Source of the DNA: Rhyzopertha dominica
Lineage: Eukaryota > Arthropoda > Insecta > Coleoptera > Bostrichidae
Length of the DNA stretch: 64,000 nt
Direction of reading: 5' to 3'
Assembly: GCA_025024175.1 (NCBI GenBank)
Contig: QCXZ01000042.1
Span: 3,179,501 to 3,243,500, forward strand
In this document: piece after piece, positions 11,435-33,771 of the stretch
How the letters are laid out: each line of letters begins with the position of its first letter
How positions within the stretch are numbered: the stretch's first letter is position 1
The notes under the pieces: generated by a model
Seen by the model: the letters and a program-made list of their open reading frames with translations, nothing else
Databases searched by the model: none
Told to the model about the DNA's origin: nothing
Position numbers and translations under genes: made by a program

Positions 11435-13024
11435 TTTGACTCTGCGGTATTTTTTGAAGTTTGAATTTCAAATTTGGCCTCGAGATATACCCAATGCTGC
11501 CAACCAACCTGCGGTATTTCTCCATGGCTCAATTTATGATGGTTGAACCTGTAGAATCATTTCACCATAATCTTGTTGTGTTACATCTATCGTTACGTTT
11601 ACGTTAATATTTCAGTTATTCGCGTGCAATTTATAATGTGATAAAAATAGATAAACAGGTGTGTAAATAGAATATAGGGAGTTCAAGGTTTTCTATTGGT
11701 AGTTGAATTAAAAGTTAAAACGTCAGCTTTTACGTCAATGTCTATTGACGTCACGCAGAGGTCATCGGAATCTCAAGACAGTGATGCCAGATGTAAAGAA
11801 TACTATTCAATATACGTATTATAAAATTAGCTGTAATAGATCACTGCAATAGTATCTGCTCAAAGAAGTTCATGGGTGTACAGAATTCCATTTTATTTCA
11901 AATTCTCGATAAGGATCTGGTAAAACAGCAAATGAATATTTATTATTGAGCCAATGAAGAAATATTTAGATAGATTCACATATACTTTTACTTTAACTTA
12001 GGTATAAAATTGCTTGTACTATACCAGTAGCAGGTATAATAAAGTAGTACACAGAATTTGATTCCTTTTATTAATCCTTGTGTAAGAACTCGCTCTTGAG
12101 GGAATAATGTTTTTTTACCATATAAGTAATTAATATATTTTAACTAACACAAAGTAGGTACTTCAAGTTCTTTTTATTGTATGTGATAAAATTAATTTTT
12201 TGTTATAATATATTATATTCTGATAGTCTCGAAAATTAGGACACAAGTACACACTATTTAAACAAACAATATAACTTTTTAAGATATTTATTTTGACATC
12301 AGTAGGTATATAAAGTTATAGCATAGGTTTAAGTACTGACACAATAGAATTTAAAATAGGTTTTATTGGCTTTTGCCAATGTGGTGTTTGCACACAGTTT
12401 TTACTTTTTATCTATACTCAACGTACATAATTTCTAACACATAATTTTTGAGATAAATTAACCCGAACCTGCTGCTGCAGAAATTTTTTGTTTTTGTTTT
12501 TCATTTGTTAAACAACCAAAATTGCCTATTTTTGCAAGAATTAAAACAATTTGGTTTTAAGGATGCTTTTAAAACTTGATTTCACAGGAATGTCGATATA
12601 CCTACTTGTTTAAAATCTGTTTATATTATTTGCCAATTAATAAAATCCTTGATAATTCTATTTCAAATTGAAGTAAATTAAACATCTGAACAAGTTACAG
12701 GGGCCGACGGACTATTTATTTATAAAAAAAACAACTGGATGCTAAAGCAAAGACGATTTTATAAAATATTTATAAAATCGTCTTTGGCTAAAGTCACAAG
12801 GACATTTTGGTCCGGATTTTTTGCAAAACATCTGGCAACACTGTTGCAAACCTAAGCGTCAGTTCATGGCTGCTGCGCTGCTGGTAAGCTGCTAGTGGCC
12901 ATATTTCTTAAAAAAGTTAGCGCAAAATTTTCGCCAGCTGTTAAATACTGACCAGTTTGTAACCCGCCATTTAGTTTCGTAATTATTTAAAAGTTCGGTA
13001 ATCGAAGTAGTTTATTTTTTAAGG
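11435..13024. promoter_or_regulatory. Divergent intergenic region between DNAJB13-like and FAM76
   Basis: About 1.6 kb separates the two divergently oriented start codons (11434 minus, 13025 plus), so both promoters should lie here. Most of it is AT-rich with no ORF. The outstanding feature is a 37-bp near-perfect palindrome at 12749-12785. No TATA box or initiator could be assigned with confidence. Confidence 0.5.
12749..12785. repeat. 37-bp palindrome with 17-bp perfect arms
   Basis: The arm AAAGACGATTTTATAAA is followed by ATA and then its exact reverse complement. It lies 240 bp upstream of the FAM76 start codon, amid otherwise unremarkable sequence. It could be a cruciform or hairpin, a protein-binding palindrome, or a tiny transposon relic; the sequence alone does not decide. 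Confidence 0.85.
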
Positions 13025-22885
<9,861 letters not shown>

Positions 22886-25420
22886 TTAATGTAAACCTAG
22901 CGTAAATTTAAGTTTATTGTTTGTTATCGTGATCGATTACTTGTTTCAAGTGGTTCTTTGCAGGTTCTTTTTTACCACTGTACATACTCTGCAGAGCGAT
23001 TCTACATAGATGAACTAATAGAAATGTTTGGGTTTATTATAATTTTTGTTAGCCATCTTTGTAATTCAAATTTTTGTGGGAATCTGTTAAGATTTAAGTC
23101 AACTATTTATTATGAAATGCAAGCTCTTTGACAAAGTAATTTATAAAAAAGTTTGCCTTTATGTGCAAGACTTTCTGATGATGATTTTCGTGATTGCCAT
23201 TTCCTTGCATGTTTTTGCTTTTTCCAGTAATGAACAGTAACATTATGGAATCACTCTGTATGGTGTTACCCTTTAATGATACTGTCTATATCTTTTATTT
23301 TTTATAGCATCAATTATTTATTTATTATAAAATGACTTTTTTAAATTTGAATCGACGTATTGTAACTAGAACAAATGAATTGGTGAATAGGCGATAAAAG
23401 TTTGTTTTAATTTGTACATATCAAAGTTGGATATAAAATATGTGAAATGTTTTTGTTACAGACATTGCAGGTATTGGTTGCATAATGTGAGGGCACCATT
23501 TGTTTATAAATACAATCCAAACAAATATATGAAATATTAGTTGTATAGACTGACCAAAAGAGAGGATGGAGAACAAAAGATTTCTCTTATCACATTAACT
23601 AGTAGAACTTTTTTATTGTGGCAGAAGAAATTATTTCCCTTCTATATGATTCACAAATAGATGGCTTGTTGTTGAAATATAATAATTTGGTGGAGAATGA
23701 CATTGGTAGAAAAAGCATTGCACAACACCTTTTTTGAAAATGCTGAGGAAATGATTATAGGTTAAGGGAAATTATAGTGTATAAAATTCTCTGTAAAAAG
23801 TCAATGGCACATATTTTTCTTTCAGACACATCCTAAATTTGCAATGACAAACATTTTCATTTTTTCCCCAATTCTTATAGTCTGTGTATAAAATTGCAAA
23901 AAGCTTTTATTGCCCTTCATATTCTAATCTGCCTGTGTATTTTATGCATAAACTAAAATTAGCTTGAAATGAGAGATCAAAAATGTACATAAAAATTACA
24001 AAAAAATACCTTTTAAAATGGAAGAAATTAATTCCTATAGATGAATTTAAAAAGGACTTTTTCATGTTGAAAACGCCTATTTCATCAATGAGCATTTTTT
24101 TGCCATTTTTAATTACACTTTAAATGGTTAAAAGTATGGTTTGGTGTCTTTGGAGAATCAAACTTTTGTACTTTCAAAATTTAAACACATCTGGTGATTG
24201 ATTATTGTCACTGGTTGTTCATAGAAAATATTATGTACTATATTTTTTAGTACTCCTCATGTTCCTACTATCTGTAGTCTTTTCCTCGGCATTTGTAAAA
24301 AGCTGATGAATTATAGTTTTTTTGGGCTCAACACATTCTATTAATTTACCTCCTTCCACTAAGTATTCGTATTTAAGCCCAAAAATTATTTTATTTGGCT
24401 GGCCAAGTATAAATATAAGAATTCTTGCATAGACATGCACTTCTGGTACTGTTAGCTTCATTTCATAATTTTTACTGAGAGTTTTTGGAAAATAATTAAA
24501 TGCTTAAGACTTTCAAAACTGTACGGAATTTTGGCATGGTGTCTTAAAAAAATCTTAACAGTTTAGATAGACACTTTGGGAATTAAAGTTTTGCAAAAAG
24601 GCTTCTTCAAAATAGTACATTAAAATTCTCAAAACATGACATGGTATAAAGTGGAATATTTTTCGTTATCCATAATGATCAATTTATTAACAAAATTAAA
24701 CATCTGGGAATGCTTTCCAATTGAGCCAATTATATTTTGGTGCCTTCCTTTCATATGGTTTTGGAAATCCAATCTCAAAGCTAATTTTCAATCTTCCTAA
24801 ACCTTTGGGTTGTATTTAGAATCAAATGGCGCCTCATAGCAAAGCCCATGTGTGTTCATAACAAATAACCTCTTGACACCCTCATAGTGACAAAAACATT
24901 TTATCGCACTAGTATTAATTGTAAAGTTATTGTTATCAAGAAATGCAATTTGTGTTAATAAAAATTAATTCCTGTAAATAAAACAATGTAAAATAAAATA
25001 AATGTGATTTACTTTGTATTTTTGACCGTTTGTTTTTCGACCGTGGCTGTATAGGAATACTGAATTTTTGAGAGAAATTAATGTATTGGAGATACGACCA
25101 TGCGCTTTAAAATATTTAGAATTAAGTTATTTATTATCTGACGTAATTAGGAACGTTATTGTAACTTAACCTTATGTAATTAAAATTATGATAGTGTAGT
25201 ACTTGTAATTTAAATATTCGATGTTGGACTTGTTTTATTTGTGCGACAAAGTATTTTTATAAATGCCAATTAGGATAATTTAATGTATATTCAATGATAT
25301 AAAATAAAGAAAATATGCAACAAATGGTGTATTTTATACAATTTAAAAACACATACAATTAAAATAACAATCACGTTATTTGCTAAATCGGAAGACATAC
25401 GAATATAGTGCTAACAGATC
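22886..25420. other. Convergent 3' region between FAM76 and pyridoxal kinase
   Basis: FAM76 (+) and PDXK (-) end toward one another across 2.5 kb of AT-rich DNA. Several AATAAA-type words (for example around 24975-25000 and 25306) could end a long FAM76 3' UTR. An ATTAAA on the minus strand near 25279-25284 could serve PDXK. The UTRs may overlap. No coding region or recognised repeat was seen. Confidence 0.5.
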
Positions 25421-28400
25421 CTAATACTCCTCTGCGAAAATAGAAACCACTGGGTTTTCCAAGTCCACCTTGCTCTGAATTAGGCGAAGTTCTGTGCTTC
25501 TCTTTGACAGTCCGATGTCTAAAAAATGTCCCGCTACACACTAAAAAACCCACACGAAAATATAACCTCACCTTTGGCGTGGCTCAAGGTACGTTTCAGT
25601 ACCCCCTGAATGCTGGCGACAGTGTTTTGCAACGCAACCTTGATGTCGTTTGTTTTATGCATCCACGCTAACATAAGCGCAGCGAACAAGTCTCCCGTGC
25701 CAGTAAAGCACCCATCTAGCTTAGGAATTACTATTTTTACTCTAGTGCAGTCCGAGCCTGGAAGAAGTCGATTAACCATAGTTTCTTTTGTTACAGATGA
25801 CCCACAAAAAAAATGCATGCGGGCTGCAAGGTTATGATATGTATTTCATTTGTGCTGGAGGTGGTAAGTTACAATATTCTGCTACTTATAGGTAAGAAAA
25901 TAATTTTCTAACTATTTCTGCTGATATTTGATATGACAACTAAAATTTAGATTGAACTTGACACTTAAATGTGATTGAAGTTGATTCCATGAATAGATAA
26001 GAGTAAAATTAAACACCCACTATAATACTGTCATTTTACAGTCTGTTTCATGCAATAATGAGCTTGCATCTGACATTTTCTTTCTTAAAAAGAGTTGAGG
26101 AGTGATGGAAAGAAAAGTTCATTTTTCTCTTGGTAGCTTAAAGTTTTTATGCTGTGGGTGGCCCTCTGTTTTATCAACTGTCTGAGAGTTTACTGTCGTA
26201 AACATATATAAAATGTTTGGAGTAGAGAATTTATTAGATTCATTGTTATTGGAATGGGGTATGGATGAGCAAAGTTTTTAACTGGATCTGTTTGAGAAAA
26301 CAGAAGAAACTCTGTGAATAAGAAAACAATTAATTAAAAGTGACGCTTCCGTGTTGAATCCGGACTACCAAGATTCAGATCATTTGTTGACTGAAGAGGA
26401 GGACGAAGAAGCGATTCCTGAAGATAGATACCAATGAAGACAACACAGAATAAGTTAGTTGAAGAACAGCAAAACAACTATTGTTAGAGGGCAAAAACGC
26501 AAACGAAACTGGGACAAATGGAACTGTAATGAAAGAAAGGAAAAGCTTGCTGCTGAAAAGGAGTACATTTCTAAGAGAAAGAAGACAGAAGAACCAAAAT
26601 TTTTGCACAGTTCTGGTCGACAGAATATGCTTTATCAAAAAAGATAAAGTGGCCTTGTGTCCAAAGAGCAAAGAGGAAAAACAACCCCACCCAATAAAAT
26701 TTCTGATGTAAAAAACAAATCATTTTAAAATTTCCTGTGATAGAACCACATTACAGCCATGAGCATACCTCCAAATTTGTCTTTATAAGGAAGAATGCCT
26801 TGAACGTAGAATCCCTTTAAAAGATACAGCCAAAGAGTGGTTGTTCTCGGATATTTTTAATACAAAATTTAATTATTCTTTCAAATCACCTGATAATGAT
26901 ATATGTGATGAATGCAGTACTTTCTTGGTGAAGCTGCAGAATTCATCTAATGTAAATGAAAGATCACTGATACAATCTGATTATGACAAATCCCTGAAGC
27001 CAGTAAGAGGTATACATTACAGAAAATGGATAAAGAACTATCTAAATAGAACATCGAGAAAAAGCCCAAACAAAGACGAAACTACTCATGGGATCCAAGT
27101 AGATTTACCAAAGCATATGTTTATTAATAATAAATAAAAAAATCAAATTCTTATATGCTTAGAATCAAGATAAAAATAGGCTTTTCTTTTTCCACTGAAC
27201 CAGAATAATTACTAAATTTAAATATTGTTACACAAAACTAAAAAAATCATATCTTGGAACCAAAAAACCCATAATAAAATTGTACACTACTGTACAAGGT
27301 GTTCCATTTAATCCTGTATAAATGAATATTTTAGGTTATAGCATTTTAAGAATGCTAGACTAATGAGACACCCTATATACAGTGTGTCCCTGGATAGATG
27401 CAATGATAGTCTTAAAAAGATTTCAGTTAAAATTCTTAGAATTTACTGAATTTTTGTAAGAATAAAGTACACTTTCTAATCAAGTTTTGAAAAAATGATA
27501 GTATGTAATATTTCTTATTTTTATAATATGCAAGAGCACTAATTACACCAGTATATTTTCATCTGGCTGTTGCATACAATAAAGTAACTTTTATCACAAA
27601 ATCAAATGGCAGCTGTATTGCAAGAACAGAACTTTACTTGACATGACGTTCAACTAATTCAAGTATTTTTCTAAATACAATATTTCATGTTTGCAAGAAA
27701 AATGTAAAATGGTTCATTGATATTAACTCAGATTAGGCAAAAAAGTGTGCAACAACTCCTTTGTTAGGATGCTTTTTATGTTTGTTTTTGCTAAGTTATA
27801 CGGAATATTCTAGTTACAGCTTTTTTATTGTGGTATGTAATGATTATTATTTCAAATATCATGTATTTATAATAGCTTAATATCGAATTCTTAAGTCAAA
27901 ATTCAGAGGCAAGATTGTAAGTATCCGTTGCCCATGACTGTTTAAAGGTTGACGGTTATTTTTTGTTCTAACATGAAGCCTACTATACTTTCAAATCAAT
28001 CAGTGAGTAAAAGATCATTTGCTATAAATCTATAAGAGAAGTTTAAATTTATTAGCTGACCCCATAGCTTATCCCATTCAAAGGTTATCTGTTTGAAAAC
28101 GGAAATCACTAGCATTTGTTTACTATAGATTATGTAGTAGTTGATTTAGTAGTTTAGTTTTTTGACATGTGTAAGAGTCATATAATATTTTTTTAGTTTC
28201 GAAACGAACTTGAAAATACCAAATATTGGTTTTATTGATTACGAAAAATACTATATGACCCATCTAACTAATCATAACAAAGTTGTTTCAGAGCAACCAG
28301 AATCCCAACACATGCTAGGTAAAAAGTATTTTTAGCAGATTTTAATATTTAGAAGTTACTTAATTTTAATGTAACTACCATTTTGTGTGCTGGCCATTCC

Positions 28401-30766
28401 TAGTAAGTGTTTTTCATCTCCTAATTCTGACGACGACAAACAAACTGTTTGGATCCCCTTACTATGTAACAAGTCTATAGCTTCCCAAGCCTCTTCTATT
28501 GAGGTAATTTTGTGATCTGTCAACAGTTCCACTTCGAATTGGTTCGGCGTGATCACATCAGCCAACGGAAGAATGGTGTCTTTGTATATAGGTAACAGTT
28601 CTTTAGGTACGTACATCCTTCCATTGTCACCCATTACAGGATCACAAACTGTAAAAATGTGTTTCTAATAAAAGTTTTAAAACCACCATTTTTTATTACC
28701 ATAAATTAAATCCGGATTAATAATTTTTAAATGTTCCACCACAGTCGCAATTCTCTTGAGAAACAGGGGATTCCCCACATATCCAGTCAACAAGTGAGAA
28801 TAGAAATCGAGGCTGTTCAAAGCCAGACAATCTGTCAATTCTCCTAGGTCCTTGTCGGTCAATACCTGGCCAGCTACATGATTGTAGCCAGTGTGGTTCG
28901 AAAACTGCACTGAATTTATTGCATCTACTTCAAATCCTAGTAGCTAAAAGTGCATCACATTAAAATATGCTATAAATGAATGGGATATGGTTTGTTATCT
29001 TGCATCACATTATGTTTGAAGTGGCACAATAGATAAGATCGCATTATATGAGTGAATGAGCATTTATAAATAGTATCATGTGATTGTGTTTGATAGATAT
29101 AGAGGGAAAATATTTTACCATCTCCAAGATGTTGTAAACTGGGCTAAACACTAAATAAAAGTAATTAAAAAATCCTTCAAATTGACTTAAGACATCAAAT
29201 CTTGGATATATTATTATTATTATTAACACAAAACTACTGTGGTCCCCAAAATTGAAAATTTCTTTATAGCTAACAGTTGTACAGCACAAAGATAAGAAGC
29301 ATTACATTAAGTGTAGCTTCAGAGATCTTATACACAGTAAAATATTTTTCTAGTTTAGATGCCATAAAATTGCAGCTCTGAAAAATCCTGCACAAAGTTT
29401 ACGATATAGCAACTTCAGAAATTTTTGTCAATAATTTTATATTGCTCCTCGAGCTTTGAAAGTTACGAAAATAGAAAAAGCAATTATGCAATTTCTTGAG
29501 GTAGAGTCTTTTGTGTTTACCGATATATCAAAATGTCTCGACTGTTCCTCCTTCCTGTCAGTTTATTGCATGCAATAAAAGGTCACCATAACTATACTAT
29601 CTAATAAATTCAAAATTAAAGTCTTTCAATTAAATGTTGTTGAAAAATTATTATAAAACAATTGAAATTATTAATANTCAGTATTGTAGTCTGATTTTTA
29701 TTCTCCAAGTTGATACCTATTAAGTAAAACCAGCACTGGTTGTAAGGTTAATTTTAAACTAACAGCATCTTACAATTATTATATACATCAAAAAGTTTAA
29801 ACACTTTACTTCCTGCTTGAGGAAGTAATAACTGAATTAAGGTGAGTTTTTTTTATTGATGATTACATTGCGATTAGCTTTTTTTATAACAAAGAAGACG
29901 AATTATTTCAAAAACGAAAAATCTTTTAATAAGTAGTTTAAGATAATAATTTAACAAAATAATGCGTATTCTATTAAAAAAAAAACACGTTTGTCTAATT
30001 TATGTTTTGTGTGCACAAAATAGTTTCAAATTAATGAGCTAACAATAACTTTTAGATGAAAATAGATGTCATTTTCATACACATACACAATGATAAATAT
30101 TCCGTAAAATTTCCGAAATTCACGTTACTACAATGTCATAAGTAAGTAGATAAGTCTAATTTACACAATTTAAAAAGAAATGCTAATTTTAACTTGAAAT
30201 TTAGGTGTTTTATGATAAAGGTGACTTTCAAGATAATTACCACATCCTTGTTAGATAAGATACAATTAGTAAACAAATACAGTGGTAATAAACAAATTCT
30301 GTTATTTGCTTATTCATTATTATGTTATGTAGGAGACATTTAGATTTTAAAGTTGGGGATGTTTTGTTTTTGTTAAAGATGGTAGATCTTTTGTCTCTCT
30401 ACAGCTGACATGTGCGCCATGCAGTAGTTCTAGAGAAGGAAGTTTGTTGACGGTTGACAGTAAATACATGATAAAAATTTCATAATTTGGTGTTTCATGG
30501 CTTTACGCAATACGATTTTAGAAAACTGTACCTATATTCAACTCTAAAATTCGAAATTTTAAAAACAGTATTGTGAAAATTGATATTATATCTTGTGGCG
30601 GTAAATGAAAGTATTGATTTTACACGATTCGCATCTTCCGTAAATACAAGACATTTGGTATTTCATTTTTTCGTCTTACCTGTAACGGGAATGTTGCGCT
30701 TTTGTTCCCGACGTATCCAGAAACAACATGACTTTGAATAGACAGCACTCTTGGATCTTGTGTCAT
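25421..30766 (-). CDS. PDXK: Pyridoxal kinase
   Basis: Cytosolic ribokinase-superfamily enzyme that phosphorylates pyridoxal, pyridoxine and pyridoxamine with ATP in vitamin B6 salvage. Minus-strand exons are 30766-30680, 28943-28700, 28648-28379, 25823-25572 and 25518-25421, frame-consistent, 316 aa (human enzyme 312). Diagnostic blocks in order: [64 protein letters not shown] and [15 protein letters not shown]. The GTGD anion-hole and catalytic Asp are at 25690-25701. The C-terminus [14 protein letters not shown] matches the family. The start ATG at 30766 is preceded by an AG acceptor at 30788-30789, so a 5' UTR exon probably lies upstream. The exon 3 donor is GTAGTT (28378-28373), the only choice keeping frame. 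Intron 3 contains a transposon-gene relic. Confidence 0.95.
26270..27140 (+). pseudogene. Decayed transposon-associated gene in PDXK intron 3
   Basis: Plus-strand pieces in several frames: an acidic stretch near 26390-26450; a basic block [17 protein letters not shown] near 26490; [10 protein letters not shown] near 26750; and an open piece 26841-27137 with [20 protein letters not shown]. The arrangement basic region, SHYS, then FN..FN..F..P..D.C..C is familiar from a repeat-associated family of insect genes whose product I cannot name. Frames are broken, so it is a relic. It lies antisense within the 2.5 kb intron of pyridoxal kinase. Confidence 0.5.
28944..30679 (-). other. PDXK intron 1
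   Basis: Donor GTAAGA at 30679-30674 and acceptor AG at 28945-28944 on the minus strand. AT-rich, with an N near 29677. No feature recognised. Confidence 0.7.
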
Positions 30767-30787
30767 AATTCCGATTGCGGACTGCCA

Positions 30788-33108
30788 CTGCAAGAACACA
30801 AATACCTATCTTGTTAGAGCGATTGCGTTATTGAAACCTCTCCAGACGGTTTAGTTGACTGCGTATGATAAAGCTTGATTAGATGCTATTATAGGAATGA
30901 TAAATTTGTACAGTTTTGTATATAGCGCTGTTGAATGTTATCAACAATTATTATACTGTAGATTATCATAATCTACAACTAGATCATTAAATAATAAATA
31001 ATACAGGTCAAGGTTTTAATTATAGAAAGTTGCCATATCTCGCTTTGCACTTTACTTGAATAACAGTATGGAATATGGATTATGGAATGCAATTTTTGCC
31101 TTTATTAGAAGAAAAAGGTATGTTTCAGAAAAATAAACAACATAGTGAATTGCCGATTGCAAACACTGTACAGGTATTAAAAATTCTTCGAATTAAAAAT
31201 GTAGTTTTAGCTACACCTAGGTATATTCTTCATTTTAAATCGTTTAAGTAATTCATTTGATAAAAATATATTTTTGTCATGTAACCTACACAATTCGTGT
31301 AAAATCAGAAATTTATAATTTTAATTTTTACGATTGTTAAATTTTTACATCCACATTTTAAGGACCCTTTAGTTTTATTTATTACACATAAACGTACGTT
31401 AATTTTTAAACACTGGTACAATTTGTGGCGCTATATAACGGAAAGTACAACAACAACAGCCATATTATGTGATTTGGGCTCTTGGGGCTCTTGGGCAAGG
31501 TTGGCACGAGATCAAGTATCAAGTTCGAGTACACCAAACTCTATCACTTTGATTAAAATAAAATACGCAATTTTGTGGTTGGCGCGAAAATATGGGTAGG
31601 TCAGGGTTGCCAGTTCTAATTTAGGTAGAGTGTATTCAAAGACATTTAAATATATATGATCGAAGAGTGTATTCCATTTGGGCTCAAAGTGCAAAAAAAT
31701 ACCAAAGAAAATTAGACATCAGTAATCAAGATAAGATAATGGGAATGTATTCCAGAACACTCCGCAGCTGGACAATTTGCTGTTAGCAAACGTACGTTAT
31801 TAGATCAGAAAGGGAGCACTTAAAACTTGATGTGAAGTTGAATTAACTTATACACTTTGTAAATCTATGGTATCTTCGAGAAAGTAGGTACGGATTTTTC
31901 CTGAATACAGTTTTCAAAAAAGTAAAAGATTTTTGCTGAAAGGTAATCAGGTAATAGATCGCCTTAAAAAGTAATAGATCTATTACTATAGTAATAGCAC
32001 TGGCAACTCTGACACACATTTTCGCGCCAGTAGTATATAAAATATCAGCAAATCGCAAACGTGTAGTTTCTATTATTTGTAAGATTGTTTGAAAATGAAT
32101 GTATCACAGAAATAGAGTAATCGAAAGCTTGTATGCACTTTAAACGGGAAACTTTTTTAGTTTTAGGCAACGGCGAATGCCCGAACTACATAACAATTAA
32201 AGTAGTTAACTCGATTCTTTTCTAGTTCGACGAGAATTTTAGCAATAGAATTATTGCGTTTACCATTTGCCTTTGTATATATAAATATATAGCAAGGTAA
32301 GTTAAAGTATCTAAAATACACCGCTAGATTTTTACAACAAAAATTTTAATTCTAATTTTGGTTTAGAAACATAAAAAAAGTTGCAAATACGACCTCGAAG
32401 CCAATGTAGCACTCGAGAGGTATACTGCTTTTAATGTATTTGTATTAATTTTTTGTAATCAATAATTGATTAGATATTTTTCAATCAATCGATTAACTAA
32501 TTAGACGATAATCGACAATCGGTTTAAAAAAATAAGTTATTTTCACTATAAAATCTTTTTAAGTGGTTACTGTTTTTATTGGCATTAACAAAACGGTAAA
32601 CAAATGTTGCTACTTGCCACAAATTAGAAAATTGGCCATCGTTATCATGAAATCCCCGTGTTTGCTGAAATATCCGTAAGTCTGGCAACAACAGTTATAT
32701 TTCTTGAACACTAGCGTTACCTGGTGGCACTGCGTGTAAATTCGAGCACGAAACGAGTGAATTTTGGTGAACATCCTGTCACCGGAACAACAGTTGGTAG
32801 TGCTGTCCATTCGCCGTTCGCCGTCTGGTTTGCCGTATCCTGTGTTTGAATGACTGCTGACTGCTGAAAAATTCCGTTAAAGCTCTAGACAAACGGCTCT
32901 AGTCAGATGTGCTTCGCGTCAACAGTTAATGCACAATACACATTCGATATATTTCAGATTTTGTACCGTTTTTAAGTATTTGTTGGTGTAGCTATCGGAT
33001 CGACTAATATTAGAGATATGTGAGTAAATGACAGGGCGAAACAAAAAAGCTTCTAAGAACCCCATGTCTTGCTTGTTTTTTGACAGCTGCTAACCGCTAA
33101 CATCGGTA
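30788..33108. promoter_or_regulatory. Divergent region between PDXK and the BubR1/Bub1 gene
   Basis: About 2.3 kb between two divergent start codons should hold both promoters and any 5' UTR exons. A likely 5' UTR intron of the checkpoint gene is 33020-33086 (donor GTGAGT after AGATAT, acceptor TTTTTTGACAG), leaving 22 bases before its ATG. Perfect short palindromes occur at 31970-31987 (AGTAATAGATCTATTACT) and 30958-30976. No TATA box is assigned. Confidence 0.45.
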
Positions 33109-33771
33109 ATGGATTTCGACGTGAGTAAAGAGAATATCCAACCCCTGAAGGGTGGGCGAAATGCAACGCAACTAGGCGTTGCTTTACAGGCCCAGTACAG
33201 TGAGGATTACCAGAGACAACTCACTCAACAAAGACAGTAATCACATATGAAAATGTTTCATCCGTCATCCTAACTTGATGTGTTTTCAGAGCCTTTGAAA
33301 ATGCCATCCGAACTTACCAGGGTGATGATCCCTTGGATAATTGGTACCATTACATATCCTGGGTGGAACAGAGTTATCCCAAAAATGGGGATCATGAAAA
33401 TTTCGTAATGTTGGAGGAATGCTTAGCTCAGTTTGAGAATGATCCGAGGTATAGAAACGATAGACGGTTCTGTAAACTATGGATAAAATTTGTAAGTACA
33501 ATATTTTTTTTGTTACGTGAATGCATATGTTGACTCCTTTTTGTAGTTTGACTTGCAGAAAAATACTTTAGAATTATATCGTATGATACATGCTCGTGGT
33601 ATATGTACTGGCTGTGCGGATCTGTACAAGGCGTGGGCATATTACCATGAAGCCGCCGGTGATTACAAGTCGGCCAAAATGGTACTAGAATATGGTTTGC
33701 GTGTATTAGCGCAACCGTATGAGGATCTCGTAGTAGCTAAACAGCATACCTTAATAGCTGCTGGGGAACAT
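33109..33771 (+). CDS. BubR1: BubR1 exons 1-3: KEN box 1 and TPR (Mad3/Bub1 homology) region
   Basis: The protein begins [17 protein letters not shown]; the KEN box with its following I-Q-P-L-x-x-G-R is the Mad3/BubR1 signature used to block Cdc20-APC/C. Exons 2 and 3 encode the TPR region: [18 protein letters not shown], a helical acidic stretch, FCKLWIKF, then [20 protein letters not shown] and the repeat-like [14 protein letters not shown]. The three exons are split by tiny introns (53 and 55 nt), in contrast with the 6.7 kb intron that follows. Confidence 0.95.
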
